Shown here in pieces: positions 18,343 through 31,030 of a stretch of DNA of 64,000 bases (the stretch's first letter is position 1; every line of letters starts with the position of its first letter). The translations under genes and the position numbers were made by a program. A model generated the notes under the pieces. It made no database searches and was not told where the DNA came from. It saw only the letters and a program-made list of their open reading frames with translations. Source of the stretch: Burkholderia contaminans (GTDB taxonomy: Bacteria > Pseudomonadota > Gammaproteobacteria > Burkholderiales > Burkholderiaceae); the NCBI RefSeq assembly GCF_029633825.1, contig NZ_CP090640.1, positions 930,001 through 994,000 of the forward strand, read 5' to 3'.

Positions 18343-18839
18343 CGCGCACGGGGCAAGCGCCGCACACGCCGCCGGGCGGCCGCCTCGCAGGCGGCTGCGG
18401 CGGCCGCGGAGCGCCCTTTTTGGGCAGGGTTTCGCCGTCATCGCTTTTTCGCGATTTGCGCGTTATATTTTCTAGATATTGGCGCAGCCGACGGGGATCG
18501 ACCCGATACGGCGCCCGCTTGCGATTCAGTTACAATACGTGCCCGCTGGAGTACGGCAACAAACAGGCCCGGTTCTTGCTGAACCAGTTTTCCGGGCATC
18601 GCAACCGCGCCGGATCGCCAATCCGCCTCCCGGCCGCGGCCGATGCGATGTGCCGCGCAGCACACCGGTTCGCAGCGCGCGCAACTCCGCGCCAGGCCTA
18701 TCCTGGTATTTGAGAACCGGTTTTCCAGAGGCTTTCGGCCCCGCGGCGGCAAATCGCAAATGAATGCAAACGCGGTTGCGGGTAATCCCAAAGTGCAGGC
18801 AATATCTCTCGATTTGCCGCACATTGAAGAAGCAAGCAG
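18343..18839. other. 497-bp region upstream of dksA, no gene
   Basis: The left part holds GC-rich hairpin-forming sequence (18370-18415) followed by CCCTTTTT, a possible terminator of the GTPase gene. The right part contains AT-rich DNA with a TACAAT hexamer at 18531-18536, a candidate -10 without a clear -35. The final 100 bases form the dksA leader with GAAGAAGCAAG before the ATG. No coding frame with a plausible start is seen. Confidence 0.45.
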
Positions 18840-19256
18840 ATGACGAAGAAACTCTTGACCGAAGCCGAAATCCTGAAGATGAGCGACAAGGATTACATGA
18901 ATGAGGATCAGCTCGCCTTCTTCAAAAATCGGCTCGAACAGTTGCAGGCGGACATCCTCAAGAATGCAGGCCAGACGACCGAGAACCTGCGCGAGACGGT
19001 GATCGTCCCCGATCCCGCCGATCGTGCGACGATCGAGGAAGAGCACGCGCTCGAACTGCGTACGCGCGATCGCGAACGCAAGCTCCTCAAGAAGGTTCAG
19101 CAGTCGCTCGCCCGCATCGATTCCGGCGATTACGGCTGGTGCGAGGAAACCGGCGAGCCGATCGGCATTCCGCGCCTGCTCGCGCGTCCGACCGCCACGC
19201 TGTCGCTCGAGGCGCAGGAGCGCCGCGAGCTGCGCCAGAAGCTGTTCGGCGACTGA
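18840..19256 (+). CDS. dksA: DksA, RNA polymerase secondary-channel regulator, with degenerate (CTSA) zinc finger
   Basis: The 138-residue protein is a DksA: a two-helix coiled coil carries the tip acidic residues Asp58 and Asp61 in VPDPADRATIEEEHALELR, followed by a C-terminal finger region. DksA with ppGpp resets RNA polymerase at rRNA and amino-acid promoters. In the classical protein four Cys bind zinc with spacing Cx2Cx17Cx2C. Here those positions are Cys101, Thr104, Ser122 and Ala125, so zinc cannot be held in the usual way. The same C/T/S/A pattern is, from memory, that of the zinc-independent DksA2 of Pseudomonas. The fold is otherwise complete. A strong terminator follows. Confidence 0.95.
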   Translation: MTKKLLTEAEILKMSDKDYMNEDQLAFFKNRLEQLQADILKNAGQTTENLRETVIVPDPADRATIEEEHALELRTRDRERKLLKKVQQSLARIDSGDYGWCEETGEPIGIPRLLARPTATLSLEAQERRELRQKLFGD

Positions 19257-19291
19257 TCGAGCGGCGTTCCGCTCAAACACGCTGCTTCCCG

Positions 19292-19319
19292 AAAGCGCGC
19301 GGCCTGCCGCGCGCTTTTT
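19292..19319 (+). terminator. Rho-independent terminator of dksA
   Basis: A long GC stem (AAAGCGCGCGGC / GCCGCGCGCTTT) is followed by a run of T, starting 36 bases after the dksA stop. It separates dksA from the hslVU promoter region. Confidence 0.85.
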
Positions 19320-19366
19320 GTTTTTCCGGCACCGCTTCCCGGTCCGTCGATTTGCCCACCCGGCCT

Positions 19367-19393
19367 CTTGATATCCCGGCGCCCGCCCTAAAA
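19367..19393 (+). promoter_or_regulatory. Candidate sigma32 (heat-shock) promoter of hslVU
   Basis: CTTGATA at 19367-19373 matches 6 of 7 bases of the sigma32 -35 CTTGAAA. After a 12-nt spacer, CCCTAAAA at 19386-19393 resembles the CCCCATNT -10. It lies about 100 bases before the hslV start and after the dksA terminator. hslVU is a classic sigma32 operon in E. coli, which supports the call. The site is otherwise unproven. Confidence 0.5.
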
Positions 19394-19491
19394 TGAATCG
19401 GACGCGCGCCGGGCCGCTTCCCGGCGCACGGCGAGTTACGCGGCGGCGCCTCGCGCCCCCGACTCTTCCCCGTTTTTCTCAAGGAACGCAG

Positions 19492-20028
19492 ATGGAGCAA
19501 TTTCACGGCACGACCATCGTTTCGGTCCGGCGCGGCGACAAGGTCGCGCTCGGCGGCGACGGCCAGGTAACCCTCGGCAACATCGTCATGAAGGGTGGCG
19601 CGCGGAAAGTGCGGCGGATCTACAACAACCAGGTATTGGTCGGATTCGCGGGCGGCACCGCCGATGCGTTCTCGCTGCTCGACCGCTTCGAGGCGAAGCT
19701 CGAGAAGCACCAGGGCAACCTGACCCGCGCGGCCGTCGAGCTCGCGAAGGACTGGCGCACCGACCGGATGCTGCGCCGCCTCGAGGCGATGCTGATCACG
19801 GCCGATGCCACCACCACGCTCGTGATCACCGGCAACGGCGACGTGCTCGACCCGGAAGGCGGCATCTGCGCGATCGGCTCGGGCGGTGCGTATGCGCAGG
19901 CCGCGGCCCGCGCGCTGGTAGAGAACACCGAGCTGTCGCCGCGCGAGATCGTCGAGAAGTCGCTCGGGATCGCCGGCGACATGTGCATCTACACGAACCA
20001 CAACCGCATCATCGAAACGATCGAGTAA
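19492..20028 (+). CDS. hslV: ATP-dependent protease peptidase subunit HslV
   Basis: HslV forms the double-hexamer proteolytic core of the HslVU (ClpYQ) protease. The 178-residue product starts [29 protein letters not shown], here shown only in part. The N-terminal nucleophile is the first Thr after Gly6, so a short propeptide of six residues must be removed. In E. coli only Met precedes it. The internal [14 protein letters not shown] and C-terminal [10 protein letters not shown] segments match the family. It is co-directional with hslU, with a 10-base gap, and follows a sigma32-like promoter. Confidence 0.97.
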
Positions 20029-20038
20029 GGACAGCCCC

Positions 20039-21382
20039 ATGAGCACCATGACCCCTGCCGAGATCGTCTCGGAACTCGACAAGCACATCATCGGCCAGGC
20101 GAAGGCGAAGAAGGCCGTCGCGGTCGCGCTGCGCAACCGCTGGCGCCGCCAGCAGGTCGCCGACCCGCTGCGCCAGGAAATCACGCCGAAGAACATCCTG
20201 ATGATCGGGCCGACGGGCGTCGGCAAGACCGAAATCGCACGCCGCCTCGCGAAGCTCGCCGACGCGCCGTTCATCAAGATCGAAGCAACCAAGTTCACCG
20301 AAGTCGGCTACGTCGGCCGTGACGTCGACAGCATCGTGCGCGACCTGATCGAGATCTCGGTCAAGCAGACGCGCGAATCCGAGATGCGCAAGGTGCGCAG
20401 CAAGGCGACCGACCAGGCGGAAGACCGCATCCTCGACATCCTGCTGCCGCAACCGCGCGCGGTGGGCTTCGGCGGCAACGCCGAACACGCGAACGACGAC
20501 AACAACGCGACGCGCCAGACGTTCCGCAAGCGCCTGCGCGAAGGCCAGCTCGACGACAAGGAAGTCGAGCTCGACCTCGAGCAGCCGTCGGCCGGCATGG
20601 ACATCATGGCGCCGCCGGGAATGGAAGAGATGACCGAGCAGATCCGCTCGATGTTCTCGAACCTCGGCAGCGGCAAGAAGCAGCGCCGCAAGGTGAAGAT
20701 CAAGGAAGCGCTGAAGCTGCTGACCGACGAGGAAGCGGCGAAGATGCTCAACGACGAGGAAGTGAAGACGAAGGCCGTGCAGAACGTCGAGCAGAACGGC
20801 ATCGTGTTCCTCGACGAAATCGACAAGATCACGTCGCGCAACAACGAAGGCAGCGGCGGCGAAGTGTCGCGCCAGGGCGTGCAGCGCGACCTGCTGCCGC
20901 TCGTCGAAGGCACGACGGTCAACACGAAGTACGGGATGGTGAAGACCGATCACATCCTGTTCATCGCGAGCGGTGCATTCCACCTCGCGAAGCCGAGCGA
21001 CCTGATTCCGGAACTGCAGGGGCGCTTTCCGATCCGCGTCGAGCTCGACTCGCTGTCGGTGAACGATTTCGAAGCGATCCTCGTCGCGACCGACGCAAGC
21101 CTCGTCAAGCAGTACCAGGCGCTGCTCGCGACCGAAGACGTGCAGCTCGAATTCGCCGACGACGGCATCCGCCGCCTCGCGGAAATTGCCTATTCGGTCA
21201 ACGAGAAGACCGAGAACATCGGTGCGCGCCGCCTGTATACGGTGATCGAGAAGCTGCTCGAGGAAGTGTCGTTCTCGGCCGGCAACCACGCCGGCGAGCG
21301 CGTGACGATCGACGCGAAGTATGTCGATCGCGCGCTCGGCGAAGTGTCGCAGGACGAAGACCTGTCGCGCTACGTGCTGTAA
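20039..21382 (+). CDS. hslU: HslU, AAA+ ATPase of the HslVU protease
   Basis: The 447-residue ClpX-family unfoldase feeds HslV. It opens with the family motif [16 protein letters not shown]. It carries Walker [10 protein letters not shown] (about residues 58-66), Walker [11 protein letters not shown] and the sensor region [17 protein letters not shown] near the C-terminus, which also inserts into HslV. The intermediate I-domain spans roughly residues 110-240. The gene is intact and of normal length. A strong bidirectional terminator follows the stop. Confidence 0.98.
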   Translation: MSTMTPAEIVSELDKHIIGQAKAKKAVAVALRNRWRRQQVADPLRQEITPKNILMIGPTGVGKTEIARRLAKLADAPFIKIEATKFTEVGYVGRDVDSIVRDLIEISVKQTRESEMRKVRSKATDQAEDRILDILLPQPRAVGFGGNAEHANDDNNATRQTFRKRLREGQLDDKEVELDLEQPSAGMDIMAPPGMEEMTEQIRSMFSNLGSGKKQRRKVKIKEALKLLTDEEAAKMLNDEEVKTKAVQNVEQNGIVFLDEIDKITSRNNEGSGGEVSRQGVQRDLLPLVEGTTVNTKYGMVKTDHILFIASGAFHLAKPSDLIPELQGRFPIRVELDSLSVNDFEAILVATDASLVKQYQALLATEDVQLEFADDGIRRLAEIAYSVNEKTENIGARRLYTVIEKLLEEVSFSAGNHAGERVTIDAKYVDRALGEVSQDEDLSRYVL

Positions 21383-21401
21383 CGCGCACGGCGCCGGATG
21401 A

Positions 21402-21439
21402 AAAACGGGCGGCCCCTTTCGTCGGGGGCCGCCCGTTTT
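21402..21439. terminator. Bidirectional terminator between hslU and the RegA-type regulator
   Basis: A perfect 15-bp stem (AAAACGGGCGGCCCC / GGGGCCGCCCGTTTT) with an 8-nt loop lies between the two convergent genes. A/T tracts on both sides make it usable in both directions. Confidence 0.9.
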
Positions 21440-21453
21440 CGCTGGTGCGCCGC

Positions 21454-21996
21454 TTACTGCCGCACCGGCTTCTTCGCGAGCTTGCGCTGCAGCGTGCGGC
21501 GGTGCATGTTCAGCGCACGCGCAGTCGCTGAAATATTGTTGTTGTTCTCGGCCAGCACGCGCTGGATGTGTTCCCATTCGAGCCGGTCGACCGACAGCAC
21601 GACCGGATTCTCCAACGCTTCGTCGGCCTGCACTTCGGTCGCGTTGGTCTGCAGCGCGGCCAGGATCGACTCGACGTTCGCGGGTTTCGCGAGATAGTTG
21701 TCGGCGCCTTCCTTCACCGCCTGCACGGCGGTCGCGATGCTCGCGTAGCCGGTCAGCACCAGGATCCGCGCGTCGGGCTGCAGGTCGCACAGCGGCGCAA
21801 TCAGGCTCAGGCCAGAATCCTCGCCGAGATGTAGGTCGACGGTGATGAACTGGAACTTGCCGCCGGCGGCGAGCCGGAGCGCCGCCTCCTTGTCGTGCGC
21901 CTGCTGGACCGCATAACCGCGGCGCTCGAGGCCGCGCGCGAGCGTGCCCGCGAACACCTCGTTGTCGTCGATCACCAGGAAATTGTTCTCGCTCAT
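21454..21996 (-). CDS. regA: RegA/PrrA/RoxR-type response regulator
   Basis: The 180-residue protein has an N-terminal receiver domain (FLVIDDNEVFAG; phospho-acceptor Asp in ITVDLHLGEDSG) and a C-terminal Fis-type helix-turn-helix. That helix-turn-helix, NISATARALNMHRRTLQRKL, is nearly invariant in the RegA/PrrA group. It is transcribed with its histidine kinase partner 13 bases upstream. In alpha-proteobacteria RegBA controls respiration, photosynthesis and carbon fixation in response to redox; in pseudomonads RoxSR responds to cyanide. The regulon in this organism is not shown by the sequence. Confidence 0.92.
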   Translation of the reverse strand: MSENNFLVIDDNEVFAGTLARGLERRGYAVQQAHDKEAALRLAAGGKFQFITVDLHLGEDSGLSLIAPLCDLQPDARILVLTGYASIATAVQAVKEGADNYLAKPANVESILAALQTNATEVQADEALENPVVLSVDRLEWEHIQRVLAENNNNISATARALNMHRRTLQRKLAKKPVRQ

Positions 21997-22009
21997 GTGG
22001 TTTCTCCGT

Positions 22010-25739
<3,730 letters not shown>

Positions 25740-26371
25740 AGGAAGACCAGGCCACGCCGTCCCGCCCGCGCCCGAAGCCGGGCGAGCGGCGCGTGATGAT
25801 CCTGCAGACGCTCGCCGCGATGCTCGAGGCGCCGAAACCCGAGAAAATCACGACCGCCGCGCTCGCGGCCCGGCTCGACGTGTCGGAGGCTGCCCTCTAC
25901 CGGCATTTCACCAGCAAGGCGAAGATGTACGAAGGGCTGATCGAGTTCATCGAGCAGGCGCTGTTCGGGCTCGTCAACCAGATCGTCGCGAAGGAGCCGA
26001 ACGGCGTGCAGCAGGCGCGCACGATCGCGCTGACGATGCTCAACTTCGCCGCGAAGAACCCGGGCATGACGCGCGTGCTGACCGGCGAGGCGCTGGTCGG
26101 CGAGGACGAGCGGCTGACCGAGCGCGTGAACCAGTTGCTCGACCGCATCGAGGCGACCGTCAAGCAATGCCTGCGCGTCGCGCGCACCGAAGCGAACGCG
26201 CCGCAGGAGGGCGCGGCGCCATTCGTGCTTCCGGCCGACTACGATCCGGCCGCCCGCGCGAGCCTGCTCGTCAGCTACGTGATCGGCCGGTGGCACCGCT
26301 TCGCGAAGGGCGGGTTCCAGAAACCGCCCGGCGAACAGGCCGATGCGCATCTGCGGCTGATCCTGCAGTGA

Positions 26372-26635
26372 GACGACGCGGCCGCGGCGGCCCCGCCCGC
26401 GCCCGAATCCGCGCGCCGCAATTTCCGCTATACTTTGCCGACTGTCGCCCCTCGGGCGGCAGCCAGAACGCGCCGATTTGCTGACTCGATTGCGGGCGCG
26501 CGAACCAGCCAGGGCCTTGATTCGTCTTCGTCCCGGCGGTTCACTACAAATGCGGCTAAAGAGGTCGTCAGCCGCGCATCTCCGACTCCGCGCATCGCCG
26601 ACACCATTTAGCTGCCCAGTCATAAGGCGGAACGA
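26372..26635. other. 264-bp metX leader with a hairpin
   Basis: A TATACT hexamer at 26429-26434 may be the metX -10; no good -35 accompanies it. Just after it, 26442-26462 forms a 9-bp hairpin (CTGTCGCCC / GGGCGGCAG, one G-T pair) with a 3-nt loop and no T tract. If the transcript starts here, metX has an untranslated leader of nearly 200 nt, long enough to hold regulation. I could not assign it to a known SAM riboswitch. Confidence 0.4.
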
Positions 26636-27781
26636 ATGGAATCGATCGGCATCGTCGCTCCACAGACCATGCACTTCGCCGAACCGCTGCGCTTGCAAAG
26701 CGGCAGCGTGATCGGCAACTATCAGCTCGTCGTCGAGACGTACGGCGAACTCAACGCCGCGCGCTCGAACGCGGTGCTCGTCTGCCACGCGCTCAACGCG
26801 TCGCACCACGTCGCCGGCGTCTACGCGGACGATCCGCGCAGCACCGGCTGGTGGGACAACATGGTCGGGCCCGGCAAGCCGCTCGACACCAACCGCTTCT
26901 TCGTGATCGGCGTGAACAACCTCGGCTCGTGCTTCGGCTCGACCGGCCCGATGAGCATCGACCCGTCGTCCGGCAAGCCGTACGGCGCAAGCTTTCCGGT
27001 CGTCACCGTCGAGGACTGGGTGCACGCGCAGGCACGCGTCGCCGACGCATTCGGCATCGAGCGCTTCGCCGCCGTGATGGGCGGCAGCCTCGGCGGGATG
27101 CAGGCGCTCGCGTGGAGCCTGATGTATCCGGAGCGCGTCGCGCACTGTATCGACATCGCGTCGACGCCGAAGCTGTCCGCGCAGAACATCGCGTTCAACG
27201 AGGTCGCGCGCTCGGCGATCCTGTCCGATCCCGACTTCCACGGCGGCGACTACTACGCGCACGGCGTGAAGCCGAAGCGCGGCCTGCGCGTCGCGCGGAT
27301 GATCGGCCACATCACGTACCTGTCCGACGACGACATGGCCGAGAAATTCGGCCGTGCGCTGCGCCGCGCCGACGGCGCGCTCGACGCCTACAACTTCAGC
27401 TTCGACGTCGAGTTCGAGGTCGAGTCGTACCTGCGCTACCAGGGCGACAAGTTCGCCGACTACTTCGACGCGAACACGTACCTGCTGATCACGCGCGCGC
27501 TCGACTACTTCGACCCGGCGAAGGCGTTCGACGGCAACCTGACGGCCGCGCTCGCGCACACGCAGGCGAAATACCTGATCGCGAGCTTCTCGACCGACTG
27601 GCGTTTCGCGCCGGCCCGCTCGCGCGAGATCGTGAAGGCGCTGCTCGACAACAAGCGCACGGTCAGTTACGCGGAAATCGACGCGCCGCACGGCCACGAC
27701 GCTTTCCTGCTCGACGACGCGCGCTATCACAACCTGATCCGCGCGTATTACGAACGAATCGCCAACGAGGTGGGCGCATGA
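26636..27781 (+). CDS. metX: Homoserine O-acyltransferase MetX
   Basis: MetX acylates homoserine, the first committed step of methionine synthesis. The 381-residue alpha/beta-hydrolase-fold protein has the nucleophile elbow [10 protein letters not shown]. The catalytic Asp/His are towards the C-terminus, with [13 protein letters not shown] carrying the His. NASHHVAG and [10 protein letters not shown] are family motifs. Many proteobacterial MetX enzymes use succinyl-CoA rather than acetyl-CoA; which is true here cannot be stated from sequence alone. Its stop overlaps the metW start (ATGA), a conserved pair. Confidence 0.95.
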   Translation: MESIGIVAPQTMHFAEPLRLQSGSVIGNYQLVVETYGELNAARSNAVLVCHALNASHHVAGVYADDPRSTGWWDNMVGPGKPLDTNRFFVIGVNNLGSCFGSTGPMSIDPSSGKPYGASFPVVTVEDWVHAQARVADAFGIERFAAVMGGSLGGMQALAWSLMYPERVAHCIDIASTPKLSAQNIAFNEVARSAILSDPDFHGGDYYAHGVKPKRGLRVARMIGHITYLSDDDMAEKFGRALRRADGALDAYNFSFDVEFEVESYLRYQGDKFADYFDANTYLLITRALDYFDPAKAFDGNLTAALAHTQAKYLIASFSTDWRFAPARSREIVKALLDNKRTVSYAEIDAPHGHDAFLLDDARYHNLIRAYYERIANEVGA

Positions 27782-28386
27782 ACCAGCAAGCGCTGAATTC
27801 CCTGTCCGCACGCGCGGACTTCCGCACGATCGCGCGCTGGGTCGAGCCGCGTTCGACGGTGCTCGACCTCGGCTGTGGCGACGGCTCGCTGCTCGCGCTG
27901 CTGATGGAAGAGCTGGACGTGACCGGCTACGGGATCGAGCTGAACGACGCGGGCGTGCTCGCGAGCGCGAAGAACGGCATCAACGTGATCCAGCAGAACC
28001 TCGAAGACGGCCTGCGCCTGTTCGAGGACCACAGCTTCGACATCGCGATCCTGTCGCAGACGTTGCAGACGATCCACCAGACGGCCGCGATCCTGCGCGA
28101 AACCGCGCGGGTCGGACGCGAATGCATCGTGTCGTTCCCGAATTTCGGCTACTGGCCGCACCGGCTGTCGGTGCTGAACGGCCGGATGCCGGTGTCGAAG
28201 GCGCTGCCTTACCAGTGGCACAACACGCCGAACGTGCGGGTGCTGACGATCGAGGATTTCGAGGCGCTCGCGCCCGAAGTCGGCGTGACGATCCTCGACC
28301 GCGTCGTGCTGCACGAAGGCCAACCGATTCGATGGGGAGCGAACTGGCGTGGTAGTCTTGCTGTCTACCGCGTCAAGCGCAGCTGA
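27778..28386 (+). CDS. metW: Methionine biosynthesis protein MetW
   Basis: The 202-residue protein is a class I methyltransferase-like fold with the AdoMet motif [19 protein letters not shown] and the family signature [19 protein letters not shown]. MetW works with MetX in methionine synthesis in proteobacteria; its exact activity is not settled. It is translationally coupled to metX through a 4-base overlap, so the two products are made in step. Confidence 0.95.
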   Translation: MNQQALNSLSARADFRTIARWVEPRSTVLDLGCGDGSLLALLMEELDVTGYGIELNDAGVLASAKNGINVIQQNLEDGLRLFEDHSFDIAILSQTLQTIHQTAAILRETARVGRECIVSFPNFGYWPHRLSVLNGRMPVSKALPYQWHNTPNVRVLTIEDFEALAPEVGVTILDRVVLHEGQPIRWGANWRGSLAVYRVKRS

Positions 28387-28493
28387 GCCGGGGAGCCGTT
28401 GACGGACGCCGTCGGCCTGCACGCACGTGCAGCCGCGCCGCTGCGCTACCCGCGCTGTCGCCGCCATCGGTCAACGCTATCCAGTTCCATTCC

Positions 28494-29915
28494 ATGTCGA
28501 AAACGCCACACGAGGCGCCCGCACTCACCGCTCACGAGGATCACCCCGGCTGGCGAGCCTACCTGAACACGCACATGCTGATCTGCGTGTTCCTCGGTTT
28601 CACGTCGGGTCTGCCCCTCTTCACGCTCGTCTACCTCGTGCAGGCATGGCTGCGCTCCGAGGGCGTGAACCTGAAGGAAATCGGCCTGTTCGCGCTGATC
28701 CAGTTCCCGTACACGTGGAAGTTCCTGTGGGCGCCGCTGATGGACCGCTACGTCCCGCGCCTGCCCGGCTGGCGGCCGGGCCGCCGGCGCGGCTGGCTGC
28801 TGCTCACGCAGCTGCTGGTGGCGGGCGCGATCGCCGCACTCGGCTTCGTGTCGCCGCGCGACTCGATCTGGACGGTGGCCGCGCTCACCACGCTCGTCGC
28901 GTTCTTCGGCGCGAGCGCCGACATCGTGATCGACGCCTACCGCCGCGAGCTGCTGCGCGACACCGAGCAGGGCCTCGGCAACGCCATCCACGTGAACGCG
29001 TACAAGCTCGCCGCGCTGATCCCCGGCTCGCTGGCACTGATCCTGTCCGACCACCTGCCGTGGGACGTCGTGTTCGCGCTCACCGGCGCGTTCATGCTGC
29101 CGGGCATCCTGATGACGCTCGTCGTGCGCGAGCCCGAAGTGGTCGGCGCGCCGCCGCGCAACCTGCGCGACGCGATCGTGCTGCCGTTCCGCGAATTCAT
29201 CCAGCGCGACGGCTGGGCCGGCGCGCTGCTCGTCATCGCGTTCATTTTCCTGTTCAAGATCGGCGACACGATGGCCACCACGCTGTCGACGTCGTTCTTC
29301 CTCGACATCGGCTTCTCTCGCACCGAGATCGGCATCGTCGCGAAGACCACCGCGCTCGTCGCGAGCGTCGCCGGCGGCATCATCGGCGGCATCTGGCTCG
29401 TGAAGATCGGCATCGGCCGCGGGTTGTGGATCTTCGGCGCGCTGCAGATGGTGTCGACGCTCGGCTTCGCGTGGCTCGCGCAGCTCGGCCCCGGTTCGCC
29501 CGTGCTCGCGATGCTGTACGACTTCACCGTGTCGACGAGCCATGCGATCGCGTCGGTGCTGTCGGTATTCGGCATGGCCGTCACGCCGCAATTCAGCCCG
29601 ATGACCGTTGCGCTCGCGCTCGTCTATGGCTTCGAAACCTTCACGACGGGCCTGACGATGGCCGCGTTCGTCGCGTACATCGCGAGCACGACCGACCCGC
29701 GCTATACGGCCACGCAGTTCGCGCTGTTCACGAGCCTCGCGTCGGTGCCGCGCACGCTCGCATCGGCCGCGAGCGGCTTCATCGTCGCGAAGATCGGCTG
29801 GTTCGACTACTTCATCGTGTGCACCGCGCTCGCGATTCCCGGCATGCTGTTGCTGTTCAAGATCGCGCCGTGGAACGGGACCGCACGCAACGGCGAGGCC
29901 AGCCGTGCGCAGTAA
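28494..29915 (+). CDS. ampG: AmpG-type muropeptide permease (MFS)
   Basis: The 473-residue protein has 12-14 membrane helices and the AmpG motifs FLGFTSGLPLFTLVYLVQAWLR (first helix, quoted in part), KFLWAPLMDRY and GASADIVIDAYRRE. AmpG imports GlcNAc-anhydroMurNAc peptides for cell-wall recycling and so shapes AmpC beta-lactamase induction. Its stop overlaps the GTG start of the next gene, so the two are expected to share a transcript. Clear family hit by motif. Confidence 0.9.
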   Translation: MSKTPHEAPALTAHEDHPGWRAYLNTHMLICVFLGFTSGLPLFTLVYLVQAWLRSEGVNLKEIGLFALIQFPYTWKFLWAPLMDRYVPRLPGWRPGRRRGWLLLTQLLVAGAIAALGFVSPRDSIWTVAALTTLVAFFGASADIVIDAYRRELLRDTEQGLGNAIHVNAYKLAALIPGSLALILSDHLPWDVVFALTGAFMLPGILMTLVVREPEVVGAPPRNLRDAIVLPFREFIQRDGWAGALLVIAFIFLFKIGDTMATTLSTSFFLDIGFSRTEIGIVAKTTALVASVAGGIIGGIWLVKIGIGRGLWIFGALQMVSTLGFAWLAQLGPGSPVLAMLYDFTVSTSHAIASVLSVFGMAVTPQFSPMTVALALVYGFETFTTGLTMAAFVAYIASTTDPRYTATQFALFTSLASVPRTLASAASGFIVAKIGWFDYFIVCTALAIPGMLLLFKIAPWNGTARNGEASRAQ

Positions 29916-30966
29916 CGGCCTGCATCGCCTCGCGCGCGTTGCGGCTTCGTTGAGCGTCGGTGCTGCGGCGCTTGCCGCGGGGTTCGCCCATGCGACCGAC
30001 GCCGGCACGTCCGCGGCCACCGCCGCGGGTTCCGCACCGGCCGCGGCACCGGCTTCGCCGCCGGCGAATTCAACGGCCGCCGCACCCGCTCAGCCAGCCA
30101 CCGCCGAACCCGCGCAGCCGACCGGCGCCACCGCGTCGACGAAAGCTTATGCGCAGTCCTCGCAGCAGGTCCGTTACGGCGACGCCATTGCGTTTCGCAC
30201 GCTGATTCCGTCGCCGCTGCTCGAGCAGCTCACCGCGAACGAATACGCGCAGATCGTGCAGGCCGCCGCCGACAGCAATCGCCTGCTGCCCGCAAACCAG
30301 CCGCGCGTGAAGCGCCTGCGTGCGATCGTCGCGAAGCTCGCGCCGTATTCGGTGAAATGGAACGACCGCGTGAAGAGCTGGGCGTGGGACGTCAACGCGA
30401 TCCGCTCGCGCGACATTCGCCTGACCTGCCTGCCGGGCGGCAAGGTGCTCGTGTACGGCGGCCTGCTCGACCGCGTCCGCCTGAACGACGACGAGCTCGG
30501 CGTGCTGCTCGCGCACGGCATTGCGCACGCGCTGCGCGAACATGCGCGCAGCAACTTCAGCGCGACCTCGCAGACGTCGCTGCGCGCGGCCGCGCTGCCG
30601 CCGCTGTTCGGTGTCGGCGAGCCGCTGCCGCAGGCACTGAACCTCGGCGAACGCCTGCAGTCGCTTCACTACGACCCGACCGACGAGACCGAGGCCGACG
30701 TGATCGGCGGCGACATCGCCGCACGTGCGGGCTTCGATCCCCGCGCGGCGATCACGCTGTGGGACAAGCTCGCGGTCGCGACGCGCGGGAACAAGGCGAC
30801 GGGCTTCATCTATACGCACCCGTACAGCACTGCCCGCCGCCAGGACCTGCTGAACCGCCTGCCGGATCTGATGCCGCTGTACGCGAAGGCCGTGGGCAAG
30901 CGTGTCGACACGCTGCCCGACTACGCGGGCATCAGCGCACAGCGGCGCAAGATCGTGCGGCGCTGA
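29905..30966 (+). CDS. Periplasmic M48-family metallopeptidase homologue with altered active site (HGIAH)
   Basis: The 353-residue protein starts at a GTG that overlaps the ampG stop. It has a signal peptide (residues 1-31, ending HAT), a Pro/Ala-rich linker to about residue 80 and an M48 peptidase domain. The zinc-binding helix reads LLAHGIAHALREHAR: the catalytic Glu of HExxH is Gly205, while His204, His208 and the third ligand Glu261 in ETEAD remain. The Gly codon is GGC, so it is not a single-base slip from GAA/GAG. The protein should bind zinc but be catalytically weak or dead. It may act as a chaperone or inhibitor of other M48 enzymes. Confidence 0.85.
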   Translation: MRSNGLHRLARVAASLSVGAAALAAGFAHATDAGTSAATAAGSAPAAAPASPPANSTAAAPAQPATAEPAQPTGATASTKAYAQSSQQVRYGDAIAFRTLIPSPLLEQLTANEYAQIVQAAADSNRLLPANQPRVKRLRAIVAKLAPYSVKWNDRVKSWAWDVNAIRSRDIRLTCLPGGKVLVYGGLLDRVRLNDDELGVLLAHGIAHALREHARSNFSATSQTSLRAAALPPLFGVGEPLPQALNLGERLQSLHYDPTDETEADVIGGDIAARAGFDPRAAITLWDKLAVATRGNKATGFIYTHPYSTARRQDLLNRLPDLMPLYAKAVGKRVDTLPDYAGISAQRRKIVRR

Positions 30967-31030
30967 GCACGCGGCAGCGCTGCACACCGCTTCCCCGCGC
31001 GTGGCACCGCCGCTGCGCGCCGCCGTTCGC

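Noticed and set aside
20009..21790. 593-codon open frame opposite hslU
   Set aside because: Antisense shadow of hslU, with Arg/Ala/Val composition and no domain.
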